The position numbers and the translations under genes were made by a program. The notes beneath the pieces are model-generated. The model had not been told where the DNA came from, ran no database searches, and was given only the letters and a program-made list of their open reading frames with translations. 47,431 nt of DNA from Acidimicrobiaceae bacterium (lineage in GTDB: Bacteria; Actinomycetota; Acidimicrobiia; Acidimicrobiales; RAAP-2), in contig PKWY01000029.1 in assembly GCA_003132205.1 (NCBI GenBank), forward strand, positions 1-47,431, read 5' to 3'. Positions 16,289-24,666 of the stretch are shown in pieces. Each line of letters opens with the position of its first letter. Within the stretch, counting starts at the first letter, position 1.

Positions 16289-17067
16289 TTCGCGCTCCGG
16301 GTGATGGCCTTCTCCAGGTTTGTCCGGAATTCCTTGGTGTCGAATGACTGGGACTCCGCCTCAATGGCGCCGTCCGCCTCGGAATCGATCCGCTGGCGAA
16401 GGCGGCCGTTCAATACGTATTTGGTCTCCCTCACGGCCTGAGGCGGAAGCGTGGCGAGCTTCTTCGCCAGCGCCAGCGCCTCTCCCACGCTGGTTCCAGA
16501 GGGCACGACCCGGTTGGCGAGGCCAAGACGTAAGGCATCGCTCGACGAAACGCGGCCGCCGAGGAGGATCAACTCCTTCACCTGATGCAGCCCCATGACC
16601 TCGGGCCAGGTGAACACTCCGCCATCCGAGGCGGTCAAACCCAATAAGACGTGAGGGTCGGCGAAGTAGGCATCCTCGTCCATCACCACCAAGTCGCAAA
16701 GTGAAGCGAGACTGCATCCGAGTCCAACCGCGGGCCCATTAATCGCGGCGACAATCGGGATGGGCAACGTCACGAGGCTCTGGACGAGAAGTCGTGCCTC
16801 GGCGAGCACCTCGCTCCTCAACATGGGATCGTCCGTCATCGCTTGCAAGAGTCCAAGATCACCGCCGCCGCAGAAGGCCCTGCCGGCCCCGGTGAGCACC
16901 ACGCTCCGCAACTCCGGGTCGGCCGCGATGTCGCCCCAGACCAACGAGATGTCACGATGCAGCTCCCGGTTGGCGGCGTTCAGCACCTCTGGTCTGTTGA
17001 GCGTGACGACCGCAGTCAGTTCATCTCGCGAGACTTGAATCGTTTCGTACTCCCTGTAGCCGCTCAT
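16285..17067 (-). CDS. Crotonase-family protein lacking both hydratase glutamates
   Basis: Enoyl-CoA hydratase/isomerase fold of 260 residues. The oxyanion-hole region is present (AGRAFCGGGDL about 62-71, and NGPAVGLGCSL 110-120). The two catalytic glutamates of crotonase are not: S119 stands where E144 is, and H139 (FADPHVLLG) where E164 is. D148 in TASDGG is retained and could serve as the base, as in isomerase-like members. It is therefore probably not a simple hydratase; an isomerase, hydrolase or lyase is possible. It starts at ATG 17067 behind a GGGGAGA-type ribosome site and is coupled (GTGA) to the LLM gene. It follows the importer ATPase genes after 149 bases. Confidence 0.85.
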   Translation of the reverse strand: MSGYREYETIQVSRDELTAVVTLNRPEVLNAANRELHRDISLVWGDIAADPELRSVVLTGAGRAFCGGGDLGLLQAMTDDPMLRSEVLAEARLLVQSLVTLPIPIVAAINGPAVGLGCSLASLCDLVVMDEDAYFADPHVLLGLTASDGGVFTWPEVMGLHQVKELILLGGRVSSSDALRLGLANRVVPSGTSVGEALALAKKLATLPPQAVRETKYVLNGRLRQRIDSEADGAIEAESQSFDTKEFRTNLEKAITRSAK

Positions 17068-17216
17068 CTCTCCCCTTTTTGTGGACTAGTTGGTGTCGGG
17101 GGTCTCGCGCACGAGCAACATCACCGACATCTCACCACACCGACTGGTAATCGCGTGGCGGCAGGTCCCCACCGCCCGAAGATTGCGAGAGCCGCCGCCC
17201 CTCGCCAGGCGGCACG

Positions 17217-17969
17217 TCATGTCGGCGACATCTCACCGAGATACGAACTACGGACCTCTTCGTCTTGCATCACCTCTGGCGGCGTGCCGATCTTAAGGAC
17301 CCGGCCGAAGTTCATCGCCATCAATCGGTCGCTGTTCGCCACAACAAACGCTGGGTCGTGGTCGATCATCAAGATGGTGCGCCCCACCTCGCGCAGCGAT
17401 GTAAGGGCCTTCGCGATCACGGCCCGATCACTCTGGCTGACCCCCGAGGTCGGCTCGTCGAACAACAGCAGTTTGTCGCCCGAAGCCACAGCCCTTGCCA
17501 TGTCCACCAATTTCTGCACCGCCGTCGAAAGTTCGCTCAGCGGATGCTCGGCGTAGTCGCTCAATCCGAGCATTTCGAGCACCTCGGTCGAACGCTTGTC
17601 GGGGCGCCGGTGGCCATTGAAGCGCACCGCGCCGATAGCCGAGTTGGGCGCCGCCGCAAGGGACACCAACTCGAGGCAGGTCAAGTCGTGAAAGTACTGC
17701 GTGGTCTGAAGACTTCGTCCAATTCCAAGACCACGCATTCGATAGGCACGGCGACCCGTCAATTTAATGTCATCCATCCAGACTTCGCCGGCCATGAGCG
17801 GCACGAGCCCACAAATGGCGTTGATCACCGTGGTCTTGCCGGCACCGTTCGGTCCGATGACCCCAAGACTCTCGCCGGGGGCCACGTCGAAGGTGACATC
17901 TTCCAGGATTCGGACGCCACCAAGCACGACGGACACGTTGCTTACTCGGAGACCGCCCGCGCTAGACAT
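17217..17969 (-). CDS. Branched-chain-type ABC importer ATPase (LivG-like)
   Basis: ATP-binding subunit of 250 residues for the importer encoded upstream. Walker A is GPNGAGKTT (about 38-46), Walker B is LLLFDEPTSG, and the H-loop histidine is in MIDHD. The C-loop is unusual: LSTAVQ stands where LivG proteins normally have LSYGQ/LSGGQ. The start overlaps the LivF-like gene by 8 bases. The protein would act at the cytoplasmic face with the LivF-like partner as a heterodimer. The gene order (binding protein, H, M, F, G) differs only in the last two from the common H-M-G-F order. The substrate may be an acid or aromatic compound as readily as an amino acid. Confidence 0.9.
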   Translation of the reverse strand: MSSAGGLRVSNVSVVLGGVRILEDVTFDVAPGESLGVIGPNGAGKTTVINAICGLVPLMAGEVWMDDIKLTGRRAYRMRGLGIGRSLQTTQYFHDLTCLELVSLAAAPNSAIGAVRFNGHRRPDKRSTEVLEMLGLSDYAEHPLSELSTAVQKLVDMARAVASGDKLLLFDEPTSGVSQSDRAVIAKALTSLREVGRTILMIDHDPAFVVANSDRLMAMNFGRVLKIGTPPEVMQDEEVRSSYLGEMSPT

Positions 17970-18675
17970 CGACGCCCAAATACGTGTTGAGAATTGAATC
18001 CACTCCGAGGTCGGATGGGGATCCGGCGACGATCACCTTGCCGCCGTCCATGACCTGCACATTGTCGGCGACCTCCAGCGAAGGGCCCACCGCCTGATCG
18101 GCGGCGAGAATAGCAAGGCCTTCTTCTTCCGCCAAACGCCGAAGATACGACATGAGTTCTCGAATCATCCCGGGAGCGAGACCGAGCGAGAGCTCGTCGA
18201 CGAGCAATACCTTGGGTCGCCCCAGCAATGCGAGTCCGATCGCCAGCATTTGGCGCTCGCCTCCGCTCAGCATTCCCGCCCTGACATCGCCTCGCTCCTC
18301 AAGCCTGGGGAAGTACCGAAGCACCTCGGCGAGCCTGGACCGATCCGATGTGAAGACCTTCAACTGTTCCATGACCCGCATGTTCGAGAAGACCTTGTCC
18401 CGCTCGAGGACAAGGGTGAGGCCGGCCTTTGACATCGCGAGGGGATCACGAGACTTGACCACTACCTCGTTCACTGTCACCTCCGCTCGAGAGGTGCCGT
18501 GCTCGTGGGGAAGGAACCCGACGATGCCGCGAAGCGTGCTGGTCTTCCCCGCGCCATTGCGGCCGAGGATCACGGTCACCGTTCCCGCCAGAACGTCGAT
18601 GTCGTAGTTCACTACGACGGGCAGCCCGCCATCGTAGCGAACCTCGAGATTTCGCACGGTGAGTGCTGCACTCAT
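17962..18675 (-). CDS. Branched-chain-type ABC importer ATPase (LivF-like)
   Basis: Second ATPase of the importer, 237 residues, the usual LivF length. Walker A is GRNGAGKTS (about 38-46) and the C-loop is a normal LSGGERQ. Walker B reads VLLVDELSLGLAP, so the residue after DE is Leu, a common LivF form. There is an alanine-rich stretch at the switch (ILAADQAVGP), where the H-loop histidine expected in ABC ATPases is replaced by Gln. It overlaps LivM by 4 bases (ATGA) and LivG by 8, so all are in one operon. Confidence 0.9.
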   Translation of the reverse strand: MSAALTVRNLEVRYDGGLPVVVNYDIDVLAGTVTVILGRNGAGKTSTLRGIVGFLPHEHGTSRAEVTVNEVVVKSRDPLAMSKAGLTLVLERDKVFSNMRVMEQLKVFTSDRSRLAEVLRYFPRLEERGDVRAGMLSGGERQMLAIGLALLGRPKVLLVDELSLGLAPGMIRELMSYLRRLAEEEGLAILAADQAVGPSLEVADNVQVMDGGKVIVAGSPSDLGVDSILNTYLGVDV

Positions 18676-19811
18676 GACTGACCTCCCACTTCCAGGTCAG
18701 CGCGATTCTTCTTAGATGACACGAGATTGCGAATCCGGCGCTCTCCACTCCGCATCAGGCCCTCGAGCCCGCTGGGTTCAAAGAGCACCACGATCAAGAA
18801 CAGCAGCGAGAACAGCCCCGCGTCCACCTCGCTTCGATTGGTGGCGTACCACCCTGATGCCAGGCCCACTTTTGACAGCAGTCCAGGCATGGTGCTCGCT
18901 AAGAGCGTCGGGAGGACGGTGATCACGGCAGCCCCGAGAAGTGCTCCGGAGCGAGACGACACGCCACCAATGAAGACCATGGTCAGCAACGTGATCGACA
19001 GCGTGAGATCGAATGCGCCCGCGTCGGCAAAACCGACGACATAGGCGAAGAGGCTGCCCGCCACTGAAGTGATGGCGCCGCTGGCGGCGAATGCGTAGAG
19101 CTTCCATCTGACGACGTTCACACCCGCGATGGCGGCAGCGATCTCGCTCTCTCGAATCGTGTGCCACACCAGGCCAACGCCGGTTCGATCCAGCCAGGCG
19201 ACGATCGCGTACACGATGAACAAAATGACCAGCAACGCGACATAGAGCGCCCTGCCGACCGAGAGATCAAGGCCCAGAAAATACAGCAGAGGAATATTCA
19301 ATCCGCCCGGGTGATACGTATTTTCGTACATCTGAGCCACTTGGACGACGATGAACAAGAGCGCGAGACTGGAGAGCAGCAGATAGAGGCCTCGGAACCG
19401 AAGACCCGGCAGGCCAGAGACCAGACCCACGATCAAGCCAATGGCGGCGCTGACGAGAATTGGAATCGGGAACGCGGCCGCACCCACCGACGCCAACATG
19501 CCGGTCGTAAAGGCACCGATGCACATGAATGCGGCGCCACTCAGCGCCACCTGGCCGGCGCTACCAATCAGCAGTTGCTGTCCCAGCGCGGCAATCCCGT
19601 AGACAATGCAGTACTGCCCGATGAGATTGACCGACGCGTTTCCTAAACCTGCCCAAATGGCGCCGGCGATAATCAAGGCGTAAATGAAGAGATTCGTCCC
19701 CGAACCCTGTTTCCTCACCAGTCGACGCAGTCGCCGCTTCGGCGCCGAACGATGTGCAGTGTCCACCGGGTTGAGGGAGTCCGAGTCTCCCGTGTTGCCA
19801 AGTATCGTCAT
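18672..19811 (-). CDS. Branched-chain-type ABC importer permease (LivM-like)
   Basis: Inner-membrane permease of 379 residues with about nine or ten hydrophobic segments after a charged 35-residue N-terminal extension (RRLRRLVRKQGSG). LivM landmarks: ALGQQLLIGSAGQVALSGAAF (about 70-90), GLPGLRFRGLYLLLSSLAL (about 130-150), and the coupling-helix region ESEIAAAIAGVNVVRWKLYAFA (about 235-256). The C-terminus is basic (RRIRNLVSSKKNR). The start overlaps LivH by 4 bases. Together with LivH it forms the channel. Confidence 0.92.
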   Translation of the reverse strand: MTILGNTGDSDSLNPVDTAHRSAPKRRLRRLVRKQGSGTNLFIYALIIAGAIWAGLGNASVNLIGQYCIVYGIAALGQQLLIGSAGQVALSGAAFMCIGAFTTGMLASVGAAAFPIPILVSAAIGLIVGLVSGLPGLRFRGLYLLLSSLALLFIVVQVAQMYENTYHPGGLNIPLLYFLGLDLSVGRALYVALLVILFIVYAIVAWLDRTGVGLVWHTIRESEIAAAIAGVNVVRWKLYAFAASGAITSVAGSLFAYVVGFADAGAFDLTLSITLLTMVFIGGVSSRSGALLGAAVITVLPTLLASTMPGLLSKVGLASGWYATNRSEVDAGLFSLLFLIVVLFEPSGLEGLMRSGERRIRNLVSSKKNRADLEVGGQS

Positions 19812-20686
19812 AGCCGCACCGCGTCAGGAGTTCCGAAGAAGCCAGAGGGACGCACCCCGAGTAAGGCCAACATCATCACGAACGACGCGATCGTGACCCA
19901 CTGTTCGCCCCAGACGATGTAGACGAAGTTCTGCACTCCGGCGAAGATGAGGCCACCCAACAAGACCCCGCCCACCGAGTCCATTCCCGCGAGGATGATC
20001 GCCGGGAACGCGACCATGGCGAGATTGGAAGTGCCGGCAGGATCGACGACGAAGGTTCGAAGACTGAAGATCGAACCAGCGACCGCCGCGGTCGCTCCAG
20101 CCAGGGCCCACGCCGCCGTCGACGTCCGTGCGGCGCTCACGCCCAGATGGACGGCCAGCGGAGCATTGTCCGCCACCGCCTCCATCCGACGTCCCACTGG
20201 TGTGAAGCGCAGCACCATGAGCAGCAACGCGAATCCGATCAGAGCAATCACGGTGGAGATGATGTCCACCGTGGGAACGAAGACGCCAAGAAATTTATAG
20301 GAGTGGCTGCTGACGACAAGGGGCAGCGTCAACGGAGTCGTTCCGAACTTGATCGCGATGATCGCTTGAAATACGCCCGCGAGTCCGATGGTCGCGATAG
20401 AAGTGGCGAATGCGGCGCTCGAGGCCACCCGGGCAAACACGAAGAAATAGACCAATGCGCTCAAGGCCGCAACTGCGGCCGCTGAGATCAGTATGGCGAG
20501 AAGAAATCCAAGTTTCCAAACTGTGATGATGTCGTAGAACGTGAACGCCCCGACGAGCATGAAACCACTTTGAGTGAAGCTGAGAACCTTGGTCGCTCGA
20601 AAGATAACAGCGAAGCCCGAACCGACCAAGCCATAGATAGCACCGGTTGCAATACTGCCTTCAACCGCCTGTGCAGCCACGCTCAT
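19808..20686 (-). CDS. Branched-chain-type ABC importer permease (LivH-like)
   Basis: Inner-membrane permease of 292 residues, typical for LivH, with about eight hydrophobic segments. Seen: the early GLVGSGFAVIFRATKVLSFTQSGFMLVGAF and the later GRRMEAVADNAPLAVHLGVSA coupling segment. The ATG at 20686 has only a distant GAGG. The gene is separated from the binding-protein gene by 139 bases that hold a strong hairpin, so expression of the permeases is probably lower than that of the binding protein. Confidence 0.92.
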   Translation of the reverse strand: MSVAAQAVEGSIATGAIYGLVGSGFAVIFRATKVLSFTQSGFMLVGAFTFYDIITVWKLGFLLAILISAAAVAALSALVYFFVFARVASSAAFATSIATIGLAGVFQAIIAIKFGTTPLTLPLVVSSHSYKFLGVFVPTVDIISTVIALIGFALLLMVLRFTPVGRRMEAVADNAPLAVHLGVSAARTSTAAWALAGATAAVAGSIFSLRTFVVDPAGTSNLAMVAFPAIILAGMDSVGGVLLGGLIFAGVQNFVYIVWGEQWVTIASFVMMLALLGVRPSGFFGTPDAVRL

Positions 20687-20737
20687 AATTCAACCAATCT
20701 TCCACCTCGTCGTATCGACAAAGGAGCCGCTCTTGCT

Positions 20738-20783
20738 CATACTGGGACTGTCCTCTCCACTAAGAAAGAACAGTCCCAGTATG
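20738..20783 (-). terminator. Strong intra-operon hairpin (14-bp stem)
   Basis: CATACTGGGACTGT (20738-20751) and ACAGTCCCAGTATG (20770-20783) pair perfectly around an 18-base loop, between the binding-protein stop and the LivH start. No T-run follows, so it is more likely an attenuator or a 3'-stabilising hairpin than a full terminator. Confidence 0.65.
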
Positions 20784-20825
20784 ACAATCCAGAACTAACT
20801 AAGTCCGTTTACTGATGAGTAGCAG

Positions 20826-22013
20826 TTATTGTCTCGCTACGTACGTGCCCACGAGGGTGAAGTGCTGTCCAGCCGTCAAGTGATACACGTACCACTTGGA
20901 GAATGGATCGTGGTTGGTAGGAGTGAACGAGTAGTTCGACACCAGTGCGCCGAGGGAGAATTTCGTCTGGTCGAGCAGCGACTGCATCTTTGGACCGGTG
21001 CACTGACTTCCACACTTCGCCTGGGCGAGGCTGAATGCGTACGCCGACAGATACACGTTCGCGACACTACCGTTCAGGCTGACCAGCGAGGGGACAACGC
21101 CCACACCCTTCAACGCCTTGATGTATGCCTTCACATACTTGTCGGTGCTGTTGGGCTGGATAAGCGGAGTGGCGCCAAACATTGGATACACGTTTGTCAC
21201 CGTCGACGGAAGTGAAACCACCTGCGGCATGTTGGTGCTGCCGTCCACAAACAAGATCGGGACAGTCACACCGCTTGAGGCCAACTGCTGCTGAATCGTC
21301 ACTAGCTGAGTGCCCAAGGCGCTCATAACGATGACGTCGGGCTTGGCAGCAACGATATTGGCCACCGGTACGGTGAAGTCAGTAGCGCTCAGAGATAGTT
21401 GCTGGTTGGACACGACTGAGTCGCCGGCGGCAGCTGCCGCGATCGAGAGGTCGCTGGCCATGGTGATGTCAGTCAAGGTGTTGATGACCAGCACCGCGAT
21501 CTTCGGGTTGCTCAGACCACTTACCTTCGCCGCGGCGGCAAGGTCGGCGCTCGTTGAAGTGCCGTTGTTGTCACCAAGGTCGTAAACCCACGGGTTGGGA
21601 GTATTTACCGACAAGCACGCCATGGGTACCTTGTAGCGAGCGGTGATCCCCGTCGCTGCTTGGCAGTCCGAACTCAGCACATTGCCGAAAGTTCCAATGG
21701 CGTGGTTCGAAGTGATGAGCTGCGTCTGGTTGGTCGCAGCCTGTGATCCGCTGGCCTGATTATCCAACGCGACCAGATTAGTCTTGTGCCCTTTCTTTCC
21801 GACGTTGGCGTTCGCCGCCTTGACGAAGGCTTTCAGACCAGTCTGGATTTGAGTTCCGTAATAGGAAACAGGGCCCGACAACTCCGCATTGATTCCCCAT
21901 GTATATGCCTTGGCCGGAGCAGTAGCGCCTGAGCTAATACTTGGTACCCAAGCGGCCATGAGTATAGCGGCACTTGCCACCATCACTCCCGCCCTAAATG
22001 TTCTGTTCCCCAT
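20826..22013 (-). CDS. ABC importer substrate-binding protein (branched-chain type)
   Basis: Secreted or lipid-face binding protein of 395 residues of the periplasmic-binding-protein type 1 fold. A Sec signal peptide covers about residues 1-30 (basic MGNRTFR, hydrophobic core, cleavage near ISSGATA). There is no lipobox cysteine, which is unusual for a Gram-positive-type cell, where such proteins are mostly lipoproteins. The mature start YTWGINAELSGPVSYYG is typical of Leu/Ile/Val-type binding proteins, which also take aromatic acids, urea and amides. ATG 22013 has AGGGGGG six bases upstream. It is the first gene of a likely eight-gene operon running to 14193. Confidence 0.92.
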   Translation of the reverse strand: MGNRTFRAGVMVASAAILMAAWVPSISSGATAPAKAYTWGINAELSGPVSYYGTQIQTGLKAFVKAANANVGKKGHKTNLVALDNQASGSQAATNQTQLITSNHAIGTFGNVLSSDCQAATGITARYKVPMACLSVNTPNPWVYDLGDNNGTSTSADLAAAAKVSGLSNPKIAVLVINTLTDITMASDLSIAAAAAGDSVVSNQQLSLSATDFTVPVANIVAAKPDVIVMSALGTQLVTIQQQLASSGVTVPILFVDGSTNMPQVVSLPSTVTNVYPMFGATPLIQPNSTDKYVKAYIKALKGVGVVPSLVSLNGSVANVYLSAYAFSLAQAKCGSQCTGPKMQSLLDQTKFSLGALVSNYSFTPTNHDPFSKWYVYHLTAGQHFTLVGTYVARQ

Positions 22014-22810
22014 GAAGTTCCCCCCCTACGGTCTGTGTGCCAATATTGACATCACATTCGAATACTATCAACTCGCCTAACACAAGACAACCGCATGACT
22101 CCTCCAGTTTCTACTAGGTGCCGAGCGGGAATAATCGGCAGGAAACGGCTATTTCGCTACTCAATCGAAAGTTCCGTGCGACGCCACCCCTCTTCCTTGT
22201 GACAAGAAAATCGCCAATCGATGAAGAATCCGAGAGGCTGCCCGTAAGGTCCTGGCGAGGATCCGAGTCGAAGCACTGACCGTTCCGACATGTCCGGTCA
22301 CCAACTTTTCCAGCTCGAGACGTGCTCACTCGAGGTCGGGTTCACCGGCGGACTCATCTCGGTCGTGGTCCCAATCGGGCGCTTTGTCGAGGACCACACA
22401 TCGGTCGACAATCGCGGTCCCTCCCGACGAGGACCAGCCTCTGGCGCACTGCTCCCTTGGATCAAGACTGAGGAGCGCCCAGAGCAGGTCAGCGTAATTG
22501 TGTCCGTAAATCAAATGGTTGAGCCACGCCGACGGCGCACGCGCCCAACGAAGACAAGTCGAACTCTCTGAAGTCGAACAGTCATGGCCTCACGTCGATC
22601 GGTATTGCTAGAGGACGAGCACACTTTTGCTCTCGCTCTCGACGAACGTGAGAAGGTCCGCTCATTCACCCACAGCGCAGCGAGCAGGGGCACCAGATTC
22701 AGCGATTGCGGACGATTAATCCCAATCAGCGGCCCGCATATCGAGATCGTCTCGGCGCAGCAAGTCGCCCTCGATCCGACGTACAGGGACAGAGAATGAC
22801 TGGCGAAAAA
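22014..22810. other. 797-base gap with possible gene remnants
   Basis: The left end holds the importer promoter. The rest has no intact gene. A minus-strand frame around 22326-22590 reads in protein-like fashion (WLNHLIYGHNYADLLWALL, then TAIVDRCVVLD) but is cut by a stop and lacks a start. A plus-strand frame at 22290-22571 overlaps it with similar base bias. At most one is real; a decayed gene is the best reading. Confidence 0.45.
22043..22071 (-). promoter_or_regulatory. Importer operon promoter TTGATA-N17-CAATAT
   Basis: On the minus strand the -35 TTGATA (22071-22066) and -10 CAATAT (22048-22043) are 17 bases apart, about 30 bases before the ATG of the binding protein. One intact operator half-site, TTGACATC (22046-22053 in plus orientation), overlaps the -10. 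The other half is degenerate. Confidence 0.6.
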
Positions 22811-23437
22811 TCAGTGTCGACGAACGCCGATTGCGTTCGCCCAGAGGATGCTCAACTGTTCTACGGCCTCGTCAAAGTCATAGGAGCCGCCAGCGACGAA
22901 GAACGCTGAGGCAAAAAAGGCAACCATCCCGCCGAGCGCGATGGCGGCATATTGCGTATCAATCTCGGGATCGGCCAAACCACTTCGCTGCAAACGATGG
23001 ACGGAGGCGGCGAGACGATCGGCGAATTCGGCCTGTCGACGAACACGGCTCGCGTGCACTTCAGCGTCGTACGTCTCCACCTCTTGAATGACGCGCATGA
23101 TGTCCGCGTTCGCACGATAGGCCGTCAAATACGATCGATTCGCTGCCTTGATTCGCTCATACGGGTCCGAGATCTGGCTCCCGGATGACAGGTCATCCAT
23201 CGACAGAAGCCGAACTTCCATCTCTTCGGCGATCTCTCGAAAAATCTGTTCTTTCGAATCGAAGTAGTGATAGAAGCTGCCGTAGGACACTCCCGCCTCG
23301 GACGCGATATCTACGATCCTTGACTTGAGGAATCCATCCCTGGCGAACACGATCTTTCCAGCCTCGATGAAGCGCGCTCTGGTCCGCATTCCCTTTTTAG
23401 TGCGTACATCCCCGCCTGGAACAGCTTCAATTGTCAC
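22811..23437 (-). CDS. TetR-family transcriptional regulator
   Basis: Repressor-type regulator of 208 residues. The N-terminal helix-turn-helix (about 20-65) is clear: AGKIVFARDGFLKSRIVDIASEAGVSYGSFYHYFDSKEQIF. The C-terminal ligand domain is of the fatty-acid or CoA-responsive sort seen in actinobacterial lipid regulons, by general look only. GTG 23437 is preceded by AAAGGAG at ideal spacing. It is the third gene of the CoA-transferase - ACAD - TetR operon, whose promoter carries a 14/16 copy of the shared palindrome. It is therefore the best candidate to bind that palindrome and to be autoregulated. This is inference; no binding evidence is in the sequence itself. Confidence 0.93.
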   Translation of the reverse strand: MTIEAVPGGDVRTKKGMRTRARFIEAGKIVFARDGFLKSRIVDIASEAGVSYGSFYHYFDSKEQIFREIAEEMEVRLLSMDDLSSGSQISDPYERIKAANRSYLTAYRANADIMRVIQEVETYDAEVHASRVRRQAEFADRLAASVHRLQRSGLADPEIDTQYAAIALGGMVAFFASAFFVAGGSYDFDEAVEQLSILWANAIGVRRH

Positions 23438-23474
23438 CGCACTCCTTTATACAGAACCAACAACTCAATTTAGT

Positions 23475-24656
23475 TCACGACGAATGACGTCGGGACTGTA
23501 GTCCCCTGGTGATCACAATTTTCTGAATCTCGTTGGTTCCCTCGCCGATGATCATGAGCGGGGCGTCCCGGAAGTACCGCTCCACAGGAAAATCCCTCGT
23601 ATAGCCGTATCCACCATGGATTCTCATTGCTTCAGTGGCGACTTCGAGAGCGGTCTCGGAAGCGAACAACTTGGCCATTCCCGCCTCCACGTCGGCCCGC
23701 TCACCGCGATCGTATTTCTCCGCGGCCGAACGAACCAACAGCCGGGACGCCTCGACTTTCGTGGCCATGTCGGCAATCTTGAATGCGATGGCCTGATGCT
23801 TGATGATCGGAACACCGAACGTTTCGCGCTCCTCCGCGTACGAAAACGCGGCATCCAACGCCGCGCGCGCGACACCAACTGCTCGCGAGGCCACGTTGAT
23901 CCGCCCGAGTTCGAGCGACGCGAGAATGTAGTTGAGGCCAACTCCCAAGCCCTTCGGTCCGCCGAGTACCGCGTCGGCCGATACTCGATGATCCTCGTAA
24001 CTCATCTCCACGGTCTCAATACCCTTGTAGCCCAGCTTGTCGATTCTCTTGGAGACCGTAATCCCGCCAGAGCGCGGTCCCGGTTCCTTCTCCACCAAAA
24101 AACAAGTGACGCCTTCGGGTGTTCGAGCCGCGAGGGCGACGAGTCCCGCGCGTTCACCATTCGTGACCCAGGTCTTGGTCCCACTGATGATGTAGCTATC
24201 ACCGTCGCGTTCAGCCCGACACCGCAAGGAGCGGGTGTCGCTCCCGCTGTCTGGCTCGCTCAGGGAGAAGGCCGCCCGGGGCTCGCCGAGCGCCAAGCGC
24301 GGAAGCCACGTCGCTTTCTGTTCTTCGCTGCCGTACGTCGAAATGAGGTTGGCGACGATGGTGTGAGTGTTGACGACTCCAGAGAGCGTCATCCAACCGT
24401 ACGCCAGCTCCTCAATGAGTCGGGCGTAGGTGAGGGTATCGAGGCCGAAGCCACCGTACTCGACTGGAATCTTCGCACCGAAGAGGCCGAACTCCTTCAT
24501 CTGCTCGACCCACGCTTCGGGATACTCATCCGCATGCTCCAGTTGGGACGCTCGCGGGAGGACCTCGCGCTGGATCCACCTGCGGATCGTCTCAATCAAC
24601 TGTTCTTTGACCTCTACATCGACCATGTGTTCCGTCCTTGCTCCCTCTACACTCAT
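23475..24656 (-). CDS. Acyl-CoA dehydrogenase
   Basis: Complete ACAD of 393 residues (or 383 from ATG 24626), homotetramer type. Seen: IPVEYGGFG, the FAD stretch AAFSLSEPDSGSDT, TWVTNGERA, RETFGVPIIKHQAIAFKIADM and the C-terminal RIHGGYGYTRDFPVERYFRDA, ending with MIIGEGTNEIQK. The glutamate in GEGT is the catalytic base of the short-chain/MCAD group. ATG 24626 has AAGGA nine bases upstream and may be the better start. It lies between the CoA-transferase and TetR (gaps of 10 and 37 bases), so a transferase-activated short or branched acyl-CoA is a likely substrate. Confidence 0.92.
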   Translation of the reverse strand: MSVEGARTEHMVDVEVKEQLIETIRRWIQREVLPRASQLEHADEYPEAWVEQMKEFGLFGAKIPVEYGGFGLDTLTYARLIEELAYGWMTLSGVVNTHTIVANLISTYGSEEQKATWLPRLALGEPRAAFSLSEPDSGSDTRSLRCRAERDGDSYIISGTKTWVTNGERAGLVALAARTPEGVTCFLVEKEPGPRSGGITVSKRIDKLGYKGIETVEMSYEDHRVSADAVLGGPKGLGVGLNYILASLELGRINVASRAVGVARAALDAAFSYAEERETFGVPIIKHQAIAFKIADMATKVEASRLLVRSAAEKYDRGERADVEAGMAKLFASETALEVATEAMRIHGGYGYTRDFPVERYFRDAPLMIIGEGTNEIQKIVITRGLQSRRHSS

Positions 24657-24666
24657 CGGACTTGGC

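Noticed and set aside
17125..17237. CGACATCTCACC occurring twice (17125 and 17226) as operator half-sites
   Set aside because: The second copy is inside the LivG coding sequence and neither has the other palindrome half. Probably chance or a small local duplication.
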